A stretch of 43,917 nt of DNA. It comes from Alphaproteobacteria bacterium (GTDB lineage Bacteria > Pseudomonadota > Alphaproteobacteria > Micropepsales > Micropepsaceae). Below the pieces are notes generated by a model that was not told where the DNA came from, did no database searches, and saw nothing but the letters and a program-made list of their open reading frames with translations. The stretch is from contig JAGWMG010000017.1 in assembly GCA_028871795.1 (NCBI GenBank), positions 1 to 43,917 on the forward strand. The letters are read 5' to 3'. Both the position numbers and the translations under genes were made by a program. Each line of letters starts with the position of its first letter. The first letter of the stretch is position 1. Positions 34,296 through 41,714 of the stretch are shown here, in pieces.

Positions 34296-34409
34296 ATGAG
34301 CAAAACCCCGATACGCAAAATCATCCACGTCGATATGGACGCCTTTTACGCGTCGGTATTGGATGAGGTGGGTGGGTTGAAGTTGACTGAAACCACATCG
34401 CGCTACTGA
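34296..34409 (+). pseudogene. dinB: dinB (DNA polymerase IV) 5' fragment
   Basis: ATG 34296 starts MSKTPIRKIIHVDMDAFYAS followed by V21, which is the exact N-terminus expected of Pol IV including the first catalytic Asp and steric gate. After residue 21 (base 34358) the homology ends abruptly, and 16 unrelated residues lead to a stop at 34409. More than 300 residues are missing. The upstream 125 bases (34171-34295) may be its old promoter region. This is a broken copy, distinct from the intact Y-family gene at 660. It probably marks a recombination junction inside the island. Confidence 0.75.
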
Positions 34410-34568
34410 CTGCATTGAGTGCAATGCGGACCTCTTCTTGCAATCAACAGAAGTTCACTGCAGAGCGTACGGAATGCGTGGCGCGATGTGGCGGCGGCTG
34501 CGCAGATAAAGACGATTGTGGATTCTTCTGTGCAGCGCGAATCCTGATTCGTCAGGAGACGCACGGCT

Positions 34569-35012
34569 ATGACACCCACCAAATTCCTCGTCGGTCAGAT
34601 TGTTGTCGTCTTTGCCGTCGCGATTGGCGGGCTCTGGTTCGCGACGCAATGGGCCGCTTGGCAACTGGGCTATCAGACGCAACTTGGAGCCCCATGGTTC
34701 TCGATCACAAGCCATCCGATGTATCGGCCGTGGAGCCTGTTCGGCTGGTGGTATGCCTATGACGCTTATGCACCGGCGCTGTTCAACAAAGCGGGCGCGA
34801 TTGCCGCGCTGAGCGGGTTTGCCGGTTGCGCCGTTGCCATTACTGGCTCGCTCTGGCGGGCACGGCAGGCGCACCTCTCGACCACGTACGGATCGTCCCG
34901 TTGGGCAACGCCACCCGAAATCAAACAAGCAAGTTTATTCCGCGCGGCGGGCGTCTTCCTCGGTCAAATCGGCGGCGAATATCCTGCACGCAACTCATCA
35001 AATGTGCTTTGA
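34569..35012 (+). pseudogene. traG: truncated traG/virD4 conjugal coupling protein
   Basis: The 147-residue frame matches the N-terminus of TraG-type coupling proteins: MTPTKFLVGQIVVVFAVAIG, ATQWAAWQLGYQTQLGAPWF, WWYAYDAYAP, then GSLWRARQAHLSTTYGSSRWA and GVFLGQIGGEY. It has the two membrane segments these proteins carry before their ATPase domain. A stop falls just where family members continue to the Walker A motif, so the whole ATPase (about 500 residues) is absent. A ggag site precedes the ATG. With no relaxase or pilus genes nearby it is a relic of a conjugative element. The match is from memory of the family. Confidence 0.7.
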
Positions 35013-35263
35013 GGAGGTGGGTATCGGCGTTTGGAAAGCCAAGGTCGGCAAACACGTTTGCCGAGCCGCGCTCGCCGGTGCAATGCTGTCGAAAACCCGT
35101 CGCGCTAGGAACACGCGACACCTTCTGACTTGGTCTCTTGCGGCAAGTCGGATCGGACGCTTCGAGACGGAATAGCTCATGGTCGGCAAAAACCTCACTG
35201 CGCTCTCCAAACACCGCAAGCGGCGACTGATCCTGCGGTAAAGTTGGACAAACTATGGCAGCT

Positions 35264-35285
35264 TTTGCGGGACAATTGCGGGACA
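35264..35285 (+). repeat. putative integrase arm-type site, right
   Basis: The 22 bases are identical and in the same orientation as 7958-7979 (ttt then gcgggacaattgcgggaca). The site lies 107 bases inside attR. A third partial unit (gtgcggg) follows at once. The paired position at both ends supports a role in integrase binding. Confidence 0.6.
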
Positions 35286-35392
35286 GTGCGGGTGAAAATC
35301 AGCGTAAATCTGTGAAACATCGCGTGATGTTAAGGTGTTGAAAAATAGAGTTTATTGGCATAATGCGTTGATTCAAAATTGCGACGAAAGGA

Positions 35393-35433
35393 TTTTCAAG
35401 ACCGGTGCCTTCAACCGCTCGGCCACCCATCCG
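35393..35433 (-). repeat. attR: duplicated 5' half of tRNA-Ser
   Basis: This is a perfect 41-base copy of 7825-7865. On the minus strand it encodes the tRNA 5' half up to the anticodon loop and then runs into island DNA, so it cannot give a functional tRNA. It marks the right boundary of the island; chromosomal DNA resumes at 35434. Confidence 0.92.
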
Positions 35434-35551
35434 ATGCCCGCTCCTTGCCCCGAAACCCGGCAATTGGCAAGGTTCGGGCGATCACCCGCGGTTGAGCATC
35501 CCATGACCATCGTTTACGCTTAAGGCTCAGTCCAGAGCCTGATTCGTTCAA

Positions 35552-36481
35552 ATGAATCGATCACTGCGACACACTTGCGCCGCGGTTGTGCTCGGCGCGC
35601 TTGCCGCCGGTTGCTCCTCGGCGCCGGTGGAATACAAAGCCACCGTTCCGCCCAATGCCGGCGTGTACAGGATCGGCAACCCTTATCAGATCGGCGGCAC
35701 CTGGTATTATCCGCACGAACAGCCCGATTACGACGAAACCGGCATCGCCTCCTGGTATGGGCCGGGTTTCTACGGGCACAACACCGCGGACGGCGAAATC
35801 CTCGCAGCCGACGGCTTGACGGCGGCGCATCGCACGCTGCCGCTGCCGGTGAACGTGCGCGTGACCAATCTGGAGAACGGAGAGACCGTCGTGCTGCGCG
35901 TCAACGATCGCGGGCCGTTCTCCAAGGGGCGCATCATCGACGTGTCGGAGCGCGCCGCCAGGCTGCTCGGTTTCTTCGGAGCAGGCACGGCGCGGGTTCG
36001 CGTCCAGTACCTGGCGCGCGCCGATCTGCCCAACGGCCAGCCGCAGCCCTTCGGCGTCACCACACCCCCGGCGGTGGCGTCGGCTGTGCCGGCCGGGACG
36101 GTCGAGACCGGGACTCTGGCTCCGCTTGCCGGAGCCGGCCAGGAGGCGCCAACGGCGGCGGTGCCGCTTCCGACGCCGGCCGCCCCGTCGCCCCTCACCG
36201 CCGATGCGGGTGCGCTGCCGACAGGGCAGGTGTACCGCGTTCCCGTACCGGCCGTCACCCGTCTTTATGTCCAGGCGGGCGCCTTCAGCAATTACCAGAA
36301 TGCCGCCCGTCTGGCAGCGCGCCTGGACGGCGGATTGAAGATTTCCGCCATTCAACGGGGCGGCCAAACGCTCTATAGAGTGCGGTTGGGTCCGTTCAAC
36401 ACGACCGACGATGCCGATGCGGCGCTGTCCAGGATCAGCAGCCTCGGCGGCAACGACGCACACATCGTAGTCGACCAATAA
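35552..36481 (+). CDS. rlpA: RlpA-family septal ring lipoprotein with SPOR domain
   Basis: The 309-residue lipoprotein has signal sequence MNRSLRHTCAAVVLGALAAG and lipidated Cys21 in LAAGCSS. A double-psi beta-barrel follows (about 65-155: TGIASWYGPGFYGHNTADGE, AAHRTLPLPVNVRVTNLENG, VRVNDRGPF, IIDVSERAARLLGF), in which His and Asp residues form the lytic transglycosylase site. After a Pro/Ala-rich linker a C-terminal SPOR domain (about 235-309: LYVQAGAFSNYQNAARLAAR) binds denuded septal glycan. It acts in cell separation. It heads the rlpA-dacC-tmk-holB-tatD run and begins 118 bases after the island boundary. Its promoter must lie in that gap, so island insertion left it intact. Confidence 0.92.
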   Translation: MNRSLRHTCAAVVLGALAAGCSSAPVEYKATVPPNAGVYRIGNPYQIGGTWYYPHEQPDYDETGIASWYGPGFYGHNTADGEILAADGLTAAHRTLPLPVNVRVTNLENGETVVLRVNDRGPFSKGRIIDVSERAARLLGFFGAGTARVRVQYLARADLPNGQPQPFGVTTPPAVASAVPAGTVETGTLAPLAGAGQEAPTAAVPLPTPAAPSPLTADAGALPTGQVYRVPVPAVTRLYVQAGAFSNYQNAARLAARLDGGLKISAIQRGGQTLYRVRLGPFNTTDDADAALSRISSLGGNDAHIVVDQ

Positions 36482-36512
36482 CGGTCGCCCTTTCTTGTAC
36501 TGGAGTGCTTCC

Positions 36513-37697
36513 ATGCGCTTGCGCTTTTTCATCCTTGCATCGCTTCTCATGGCGTTCGCCCTTTCGCCCGCGCGCGCCGCGATGGCCACCAGTGCCGAAC
36601 ACGCCATCCTCATGGACGGAGCCACCGGCCAGGTGCTGTGGGAGAAGGACGGCTACACGCCGATGCCGCCCGCTTCCATGAGCAAGCTGATGACGCTGGA
36701 GCTGCTGTTCCAGCGGCTGAAGGACGGCCGCGTGAAGCTCACCGATACGTTCGCGGTGTCCCAACGCGCCTGGAGCACCCAGGGATCGAAGATGTTCGTG
36801 TCGCTGGGCAGCCGGATTTCCGTGCAGGATCTGATCCGCGGCATCATCATCCAATCGGGCAACGATGCCTGCGTCGTGGTCGCCGAAGGCTTGGGCGGGA
36901 CCGTGGAAGGCTTCGTGGACATGATGAACCGCCGCGCCAAGGAGCTTGGGCTCAAGAATTCGCATTTCGTGAATCCGGACGGGCTTCCCGATCCTCCGGG
37001 TCAGCTCATGTCGGCCTACGATCTGGCGGTGCTGGCGCGCCATCTGGCGGCGGATTACCCCACCTATTATCACTACTTCTCCGAACTTGAGTTCACCTGG
37101 AACAACATTCATCAGCCGAACCGCAATACTGTGTTGACGAAATTCCCCGGCGCCGACGGCCTCAAGACGGGTTACACCGACGCGGCAGGGTTCAGCGTGA
37201 CGGCGTCGGCGGTGCAGAACGGCCACCGCTTGGTCTTGGTGCTTGGCGGCCTGCGGTATCCCGATCTCGACAAGGATGCACCCGTAAAGCGCGACTGGTT
37301 TGCCGAAATCCGCCGCGGCGAAGAAGCGGCGCGCGTCCTGGGCATGGCCTTCCGCGAATTCCGCAGCTACCAGCTCTTCAAGCCGGGCGATGTCGTCGCC
37401 AACGCGCAGATCTGGGGCGGAGCGAAGAAGATCGTTCCCGTGACGGTGGGAAAGCTTCTCGCCGTGACGCTGCAAGTCGATTCCCGTCCCAACATGCAGG
37501 TGACGCTGCGCTACAGCGGGCCGCTGGAAGCGCCGATCGCGCAAGGCCAGCAGGTGGGGGTGCTTAGCGTCACCGCGCCCGATTTCCCCGGACTGACCGT
37601 GCCGGTTTATGCCGCGCAAGAGGTGCCGCGCACCGGGATTTTCGGGCGCATGATCGAAGGTCTGCGCGCGCTTCTCTCCGGCCGACACACGCAATGA
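36513..37697 (+). CDS. dacC: D-alanyl-D-alanine carboxypeptidase (PBP5/6 type)
   Basis: The 394-residue periplasmic peptidase trims the terminal D-Ala of peptidoglycan stems. It has a signal peptide (MRLRFFILASLLMAFALSPA) and the penicillin-binding catalytic triad motifs: SMSK at Ser55-Lys58, SGN at 115-117 and KTG at 218-220. The C-terminal PBP5 beta domain (about 285-375) is followed by an amphipathic helix (FGRMIEGLRALLS) that would hold it to the membrane. Start ATG 36513 has a tggag site; the in-frame TTG at 36495 lies upstream of it. Its stop overlaps tmk (ATGA). The exact name among dac paralogues is not fixed by sequence. Confidence 0.93.
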   Translation: MRLRFFILASLLMAFALSPARAAMATSAEHAILMDGATGQVLWEKDGYTPMPPASMSKLMTLELLFQRLKDGRVKLTDTFAVSQRAWSTQGSKMFVSLGSRISVQDLIRGIIIQSGNDACVVVAEGLGGTVEGFVDMMNRRAKELGLKNSHFVNPDGLPDPPGQLMSAYDLAVLARHLAADYPTYYHYFSELEFTWNNIHQPNRNTVLTKFPGADGLKTGYTDAAGFSVTASAVQNGHRLVLVLGGLRYPDLDKDAPVKRDWFAEIRRGEEAARVLGMAFREFRSYQLFKPGDVVANAQIWGGAKKIVPVTVGKLLAVTLQVDSRPNMQVTLRYSGPLEAPIAQGQQVGVLSVTAPDFPGLTVPVYAAQEVPRTGIFGRMIEGLRALLSGRHTQ

Positions 37698-38329
37698 CGC
37701 AACCCGGCCGCTTCATCAGTTTCGAAGGCGGGGAGGGCGCCGGAAAATCCACGCAGGCGCGCCGGCTGGCGTCGGCGCTGGAAAAGCGCGGTATCGCTTG
37801 TGTCGTGACCCGCGAGCCCGGCGGCTCGCCCGGCGCGGAGGAAATCCGCAAGCTGCTGGTGCACGGCAATCCGGGCCGCTGGGACGCCCTCACCGAAACG
37901 CTGCTGCTGTACGCCGCGCGGGCCGATCACGTCGCACGCACGATCAAGCCCGCGATGGCACGGGGACGTTGGGCGATCTGCGACCGCTTTGCCGACTCCA
38001 CCTACGCCTACCAGGGCGCGGGCAGGGGGCTCGACCGCGAGACGGTACGCCGGATCGAAGCCGTCGCCATTGGCGATTTCAGGCCGGATTGCACCTTCGT
38101 TCTGGATCTGCCCGCAGCGGATGGACTCAAGCGTGCCGGTGCCCGCGCCTCGGCAGAAACGCGCTTTGAGCAGTTCGACATCTCCTTTCACGAACGGCTG
38201 CGCCAAGCTTTCCTCGATATTGCCAAGCGCGCGCCGGACCGTTGCCGCGTGATCGATGCCAGCGCCGACGAGGACACCGTCGCGGAGGCAATCTGGAAAG
38301 CCGTGGCCTCGCGATTTGCGTTAGGCTAA
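37694..38329 (+). CDS. tmk: thymidylate kinase
   Basis: The 211-residue enzyme phosphorylates dTMP to dTDP. It has the P-loop FEGGEGAGKST at residues 10-20, the REPGG substrate loop, the DRFADSTYAYQGAGRG dTMP-binding segment and a LID-like region near residue 150. Length is typical. It is coupled to dacC upstream (ATGA overlap) and to holB downstream (one-base overlap), a standard alphaproteobacterial arrangement. Confidence 0.95.
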   Translation: MTQPGRFISFEGGEGAGKSTQARRLASALEKRGIACVVTREPGGSPGAEEIRKLLVHGNPGRWDALTETLLLYAARADHVARTIKPAMARGRWAICDRFADSTYAYQGAGRGLDRETVRRIEAVAIGDFRPDCTFVLDLPAADGLKRAGARASAETRFEQFDISFHERLRQAFLDIAKRAPDRCRVIDASADEDTVAEAIWKAVASRFALG

Positions 38330-39384
38330 TGGCCAAACGTCCGTCCGAATATGTCGAGACCGATCGCATCGACGGCGTCGATCATCCGCGCCAGACCACG
38401 CGCCTGATCGGGCAGGACGCGGCGCTGGCGATCGTTTCGCGTGCGTTGCGCAGCGGACGGCCGCCGCAGGCCTGGCTGATCTGCGGCCCGCCCGGCGTGG
38501 GCAAGGCGACGCTGGCCTATCGCATCGCGCGTTATCTGCTGGCCTACGGCGCAAGCGGCCAAGGGCCGGCCGATCTGAGCGTGCCGGCGCACGACCCCGC
38601 GTCCCTGCAAGTGGCGGCCGGTTCGCATCCGGGTCTGCTGGTGCTCAAACGCAGCGCCGATCCCGAGACCGGAAAATTGATGAGCGTGCTGTCGGTCGGC
38701 GAAGTGCGGCGGCTCTCCGGTTTCTTCGGCATGACGTCCGTCGCGGGCGGCTGGCGCGTGGCCGTCGTCGACACCGCCGACGACATGAACGATGCCGCCG
38801 CCAACGCGCTGTTGAAGCTGCTCGAGGAACCGCCCTCGCGCGCCATGCTGCTGGTGCTGTCGAACGCGCCCGGACGGCTGTTGCCCACCATCCGCTCGCG
38901 CTGCCGGCGCGTGAATCTGCGGCCGCTGAACCAAGCCGACCTGGCGGCCGAGCTGGCCCGCCTTCTGCCCGAACTGAGCGCAGAGGAGCGCGCCTCGCTG
39001 GCGCGACTGGCGCGCGGCTCACTGGGGGCGGCGCTCAGGCTGGCGGGCGGCGACGGCTCCATGCTCGCCCAGGAAGCCGACCGGCTGATCGAAAACGCCG
39101 CCGGGCCGGCGGATATTCCGGCGCTGTTCGTTCTGGCCGACAAGCTCGCGCGCATCACCGACGGACTCGACACTTTGGGCGGCTTTCTCGCGCAAGGACT
39201 GGCCGAGCGCATCCGCGCACAGGCGCTTAACGGCCGGCCCTGTCTCGACAGGTGGGTCGGGGCGCTGGAGCTGCTGAACAAGAGATTCGCGCGCACGGGC
39301 GCGCTGCATCTCGATCCGCGCCAGACGCTCCTGACCGTGGTGCGCGAAATTAACGCGGCGTCGCGGCGCACCGGCCCGGTGTAG
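38329..39384 (+). CDS. holB: DNA polymerase III delta' subunit
   Basis: The 351-residue clamp-loader subunit has an AAA+ fold. It shows LIGQDAALAIVSRAL, then GPPGVGKATLAYRIA (P-loop form), VVDTADDMNDAAANALLKLLEEP (Walker B area with the conserved LLKLLEEPP) and TIRSRCRRVNL (SRC sensor motif). The zinc module cysteines of E. coli delta' are not seen here, as in many alphaproteobacterial versions. ATG 38329 shares a base with the tmk stop. It is followed directly by tatD; the metG gene that often stands between them in relatives is missing. Confidence 0.93.
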   Translation: MAKRPSEYVETDRIDGVDHPRQTTRLIGQDAALAIVSRALRSGRPPQAWLICGPPGVGKATLAYRIARYLLAYGASGQGPADLSVPAHDPASLQVAAGSHPGLLVLKRSADPETGKLMSVLSVGEVRRLSGFFGMTSVAGGWRVAVVDTADDMNDAAANALLKLLEEPPSRAMLLVLSNAPGRLLPTIRSRCRRVNLRPLNQADLAAELARLLPELSAEERASLARLARGSLGAALRLAGGDGSMLAQEADRLIENAAGPADIPALFVLADKLARITDGLDTLGGFLAQGLAERIRAQALNGRPCLDRWVGALELLNKRFARTGALHLDPRQTLLTVVREINAASRRTGPV

Positions 39385-39394
39385 TATTCGGCCC

Positions 39395-40177
39395 ATGCTG
39401 GTCGATAGCCATTGCCATCTGGAGTTTCCGGATCTTGCCTCCAACGCCGATGCGGTGATGGCGCGGGCGCGCGCCGCCGGCGTCGGTCTCTGCGTCAGCA
39501 TCTCCACCAAGCTCCAAACCTTTCCGCGGGTGCGGGAAATGGCGGCGCGTTTCGACGAGGTGTGGTGTTCGGTCGGCGTCCATCCCCACGAAGCGGCGGT
39601 CGAGCCGCTTGCCGGCGCCGCGCCGCTGATCGAGCGCGCCGGCGATCCCAAAGTGGTCGGAATCGGCGAGACGGGACTGGATTACTTCTACGAGCACTCT
39701 GCGCGCGCGGCGCAAGCGGCGAATTTCCGCGCCCACATCGAAGCGGCACGACGGACGAAGCTGCCGCTCATCGTCCACAGCCGCGACGCGGAGGAAGACA
39801 CCATCGCGATCCTGCGCGAGGAAACGGCGAACGGCGCGTTCGCCGGCGTTCTTCATTGCTTCACGGGCAGCAAGGCGCTGGCGGACGCGGCGTTGGAACT
39901 CGGGTTCACCATTTCGGTCTCCGGGATCGTGACGTTCAAGAAATCGCAAGCCCTGCGCGCGGTTCTGAAGGAGGTGCCGCTGGACAGGCTCCTGGTCGAA
40001 ACCGATGCGCCGTATCTCGCGCCGGTGCCCCATCGCGGCAAACGCAACGAGCCTGCGTTCGTCGCGCATACCGCCGCAGCGCTGGCGGAACTCAAAGGCG
40101 TGAGCGCGGACGAACTGGCGCGCGCCACCACCGATAATTTCCATCGTCTTTTCACAAAGGTCGCACGCCCAACATGA
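39395..40177 (+). CDS. tatD: TatD-family metal-dependent hydrolase/DNase
   Basis: The 260-residue TIM-barrel amidohydrolase has MLVDSHCHLEF (first metal His pair), CSVGVHPHEA, GIGETGLDYFYEHS (metal Glu), IVHSRDAEEDT, GVLHCFTGSK and LVETDAPYLAPVPHRGKRNEP (metal Asp and C-terminal signature). TatD proteins are 3'-5' exonucleases or deoxyribonucleases in repair. Start ATG 39395 is 10 bases after the holB stop; the end overlaps the next gene by four bases. Confidence 0.95.
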   Translation: MLVDSHCHLEFPDLASNADAVMARARAAGVGLCVSISTKLQTFPRVREMAARFDEVWCSVGVHPHEAAVEPLAGAAPLIERAGDPKVVGIGETGLDYFYEHSARAAQAANFRAHIEAARRTKLPLIVHSRDAEEDTIAILREETANGAFAGVLHCFTGSKALADAALELGFTISVSGIVTFKKSQALRAVLKEVPLDRLLVETDAPYLAPVPHRGKRNEPAFVAHTAAALAELKGVSADELARATTDNFHRLFTKVARPT

Positions 40178-41019
40178 CGGACAAATTCGACATCACCATT
40201 CTCGGCTGCGGCTCCTCCGGCGGCGTGCCGCGGCTGGGCGGAGCCGACGGCTCCGGCCATTGGGGCGTCTGCGACCCCGCCAATCCGAAAAACCGCCGCA
40301 GCCGCTGTTCCATCCTGGTGCGGCGGACATCGGACGAGGGCGTCACGCGCGTCCTGGTCGACACTTCGCCCGACATGCGCGAGCAGCTCCTGCGCGCCCG
40401 CGCGAGCGAACTCGACGGCGTGCTCATCACGCACGATCACGCCGATCAGCTGCACGGCATCGACGATCTGAGGCAGGTGGCCCTCCATCAGCGCCGCCGC
40501 GTCGACGTCTACACCGACGCGGAAACTGCGGAGACCGTTCTTTCGCGTTTCTCCTATTGTTTCGTGCAGGCGGAAGGCATCGATTACCCGCCCGTCGCCA
40601 AGATGCACGCCGTGGACGAACCGTTCGCGCCCTTCGCAATCCGAGGGGCAGGGGGCGCGGTGCCGGTTCTGGCGTTCGGGCAGCGCCACGGCAAGATGAA
40701 CTCGCTCGGTCTGCGTTTTGGTACGGTCGCCTACTCCGCGGACGTCAACGCGCTGAACGAAGCCGCCTTCGCCGCGCTTGCCGGCGTCGAGTGCTGGATC
40801 GTGGACGCGCTGCGCACCGCGCCTCACCCCAGCCATTCCCATGTCGCGCAGACGCTGGAATGGATCGCGCGCGTCAAGCCGAAGCGCGCTATTCTGACGA
40901 ACCTCCATGTCGATCTGGATTACGAGATGCTGCGCCGCGAACTGCCCCCGAACGTCGAACCGGCCTACGACGGGATGATCGTCGCGGCCGGGCTGCCGTC
41001 CACAAATGCGGTGATTTAA
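40174..41019 (+). CDS. MBL-fold hydrolase (PhnP-like phosphodiesterase family)
   Basis: The 281-residue metallo-beta-lactamase-fold protein begins with ITILGCGSSGGVPRLGG, continues with RCSILVRR and LVDTSPDMREQL, and carries the zinc motif THDHADQLHGIDDLR (HxHxDH type). Further ligands are in AYSADVN and the HPSHSHV segment. This matches the PhnP group of cyclic phosphodiesterases that commonly follows tatD in alphaproteobacteria. The natural substrate is not known. ATGA overlap with tatD shows co-translation. Confidence 0.9.
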   Translation: MTDKFDITILGCGSSGGVPRLGGADGSGHWGVCDPANPKNRRSRCSILVRRTSDEGVTRVLVDTSPDMREQLLRARASELDGVLITHDHADQLHGIDDLRQVALHQRRRVDVYTDAETAETVLSRFSYCFVQAEGIDYPPVAKMHAVDEPFAPFAIRGAGGAVPVLAFGQRHGKMNSLGLRFGTVAYSADVNALNEAAFAALAGVECWIVDALRTAPHPSHSHVAQTLEWIARVKPKRAILTNLHVDLDYEMLRRELPPNVEPAYDGMIVAAGLPSTNAVI

Positions 41020-41101
41020 GGGAAATGGTCATTCGACCTTGTCGGTTCAAGGGGAGGCCGGAAAAATTTTTGCCTGAGAATGCGCTCGAGTTGCAAAGCT
41101 G

Positions 41102-41326
41102 CTATGGCGTCGGAGGCGGGTGGACGCAGCACGCCTTGCCGCTTTCCTGGACCGGCGGGCACGGCCGGTCGGCGTAGGAGCAGAACACGCAGCAATCCCC
41201 GGGCTTCGGCTTCAACACCGCGCCGCAGCCCTTGCAGTCGTAGAAATACTGGCAAGCGTCCAACGGCATCGTTTCGCGGCTGGCATGGCCGCAAGCCGGA
41301 CAGGTGATCGTCGCCTGCAGCTCCAC
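41102..41326 (-). CDS. GDCCVxC-motif small cysteine-rich protein
   Basis: The 74-residue protein has two CxxC pairs at the ends of a zinc-ribbon (ITCPACGHAS, YDCKGCGAVL), then the signature PGDCCVFCSYADRPCPPVQ and a final ACC. This is the small family named for its GDCCVxC motif, some members of which contain selenocysteine in other bacteria; here all positions are Cys. The function is unknown; redox or metal handling is likely. The start is GTG 41326 with a weak ribosome site. It precedes no obvious partner and is convergent with the MBL gene. Confidence 0.8.
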   Translation of the reverse strand: MELQATITCPACGHASRETMPLDACQYFYDCKGCGAVLKPKPGDCCVFCSYADRPCPPVQESGKACCVHPPPTP

Positions 41327-41350
41327 CGTTATTTATCCCAACCGCCCGCG

Positions 41351-41533
41351 CTAGCGGCCCTGGTGCCTGAAGTTCTGCGCTTTCTTGGGCGCGAACTTGC
41401 CGCTTCTGCCGGCCAAGTTCGCGTAGGACTTGGCCGGGGGCTCGTTGTTGAGGGCGGCTTGCTTTTGCGCCGCTTCCTTGCGCCGCGCGATCTCCTGCGG
41501 CGAAAGCGGGCGGCTTTTCTTCGAATCGCTCAT
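41351..41533 (-). CDS. small basic conserved hypothetical protein
   Basis: The 60-residue protein runs from ATG 41533 (MSDSKKSRPLSPQEIARRKE) and is rich in Lys, Arg, Gln and Ala. It has a helical middle (AAQKQAALNNEPPAKSY) and a basic tail with GRSGKFAPKKAQNFRHQGR. Low complexity and charge suggest a nucleic-acid-associated protein, but no family is recognised. An agga sequence lies about 12 bases upstream. The frame is open further upstream to 41722, which would overlap the MerR promoter, so the short form is preferred. It lies 24 bases upstream of the GDCCVxC gene and may be co-transcribed with it. Confidence 0.55.
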   Translation of the reverse strand: MSDSKKSRPLSPQEIARRKEAAQKQAALNNEPPAKSYANLAGRSGKFAPKKAQNFRHQGR

Positions 41534-41667
41534 GGAGGCATTGTCCTGAATGGCAGCGCGCAAGATATACCGGTCCGGCGCACCGACAAAATTTAGTAAT
41601 TGCTCATAATATATCTTATACGAAAATATGAGGCGATGGGCGGTGTTGCCGGACGCGCAAATTCCGC

Positions 41668-41686
41668 TTGACCCTGCCCCAAGGTC
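41668..41686 (+). promoter_or_regulatory. putative MerR-type promoter/operator
   Basis: TTGACC (-35) at 41668-41673 overlaps the dyad GACC-N9-GGTC (41670-41686). A dyad inside a stretched 19-base spacer is the design of MerR-family promoters. The -10 (cacaga near 41693) is poor. It lies about 30 bases before ATG 41715 of a MerR-family gene, so autoregulation is likely. Confidence 0.45.
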
Positions 41687-41714
41687 CGGGCTCACAGACG
41701 TCGGGGTCGATGAA

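Larger units (their letters stand above)
7825..35433. mobile_element. 27.6-kb tRNA-Ser integrative island carrying chitin/GlcNAc catabolism genes
   Basis: The segment is bounded by perfect 41-bp direct repeats (7825-7865 and 35393-35433) that equal the 5' half of tRNA-Ser(UGA) plus one base. A tyrosine recombinase gene begins 120 bases inside the left repeat. A 22-bp sequence is repeated in the same orientation 92 bases inside the left boundary and 107 bases inside the right boundary, as expected for integrase arm sites. Accessory content (toxin-antitoxin, AlpA-like gene, traG and dinB fragments) fits a mobile element. No relaxase or mating-pore genes are present, so it is not self-transmissible by itself. 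Genes on the right (rlpA, dacC, tmk, holB, tatD) commonly follow a tRNA-Ser in alphaproteobacteria, which supports insertion between them. Confidence 0.9.
35013..35551. other. island right end and flank, no gene seen
   Basis: The first 250 bases carry no gene; short frames lack ribosome sites and family resemblance. The right arm site (35264-35285) and attR (35393-35433) follow, separated by an AT-rich spacer. From 35434 to rlpA the DNA is probably the original upstream region of tRNA-Ser and should hold its native promoter on the minus strand. It includes an inverted repeat, ccttgcc at 35443-35449 with ggcaagg at 35466-35472. Confidence 0.6.

Noticed and set aside
34415..34762. 115-codon plus-strand frame before traG
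   Set aside because: It overlaps the traG fragment in another frame, shows no family pattern and has no ribosome site.
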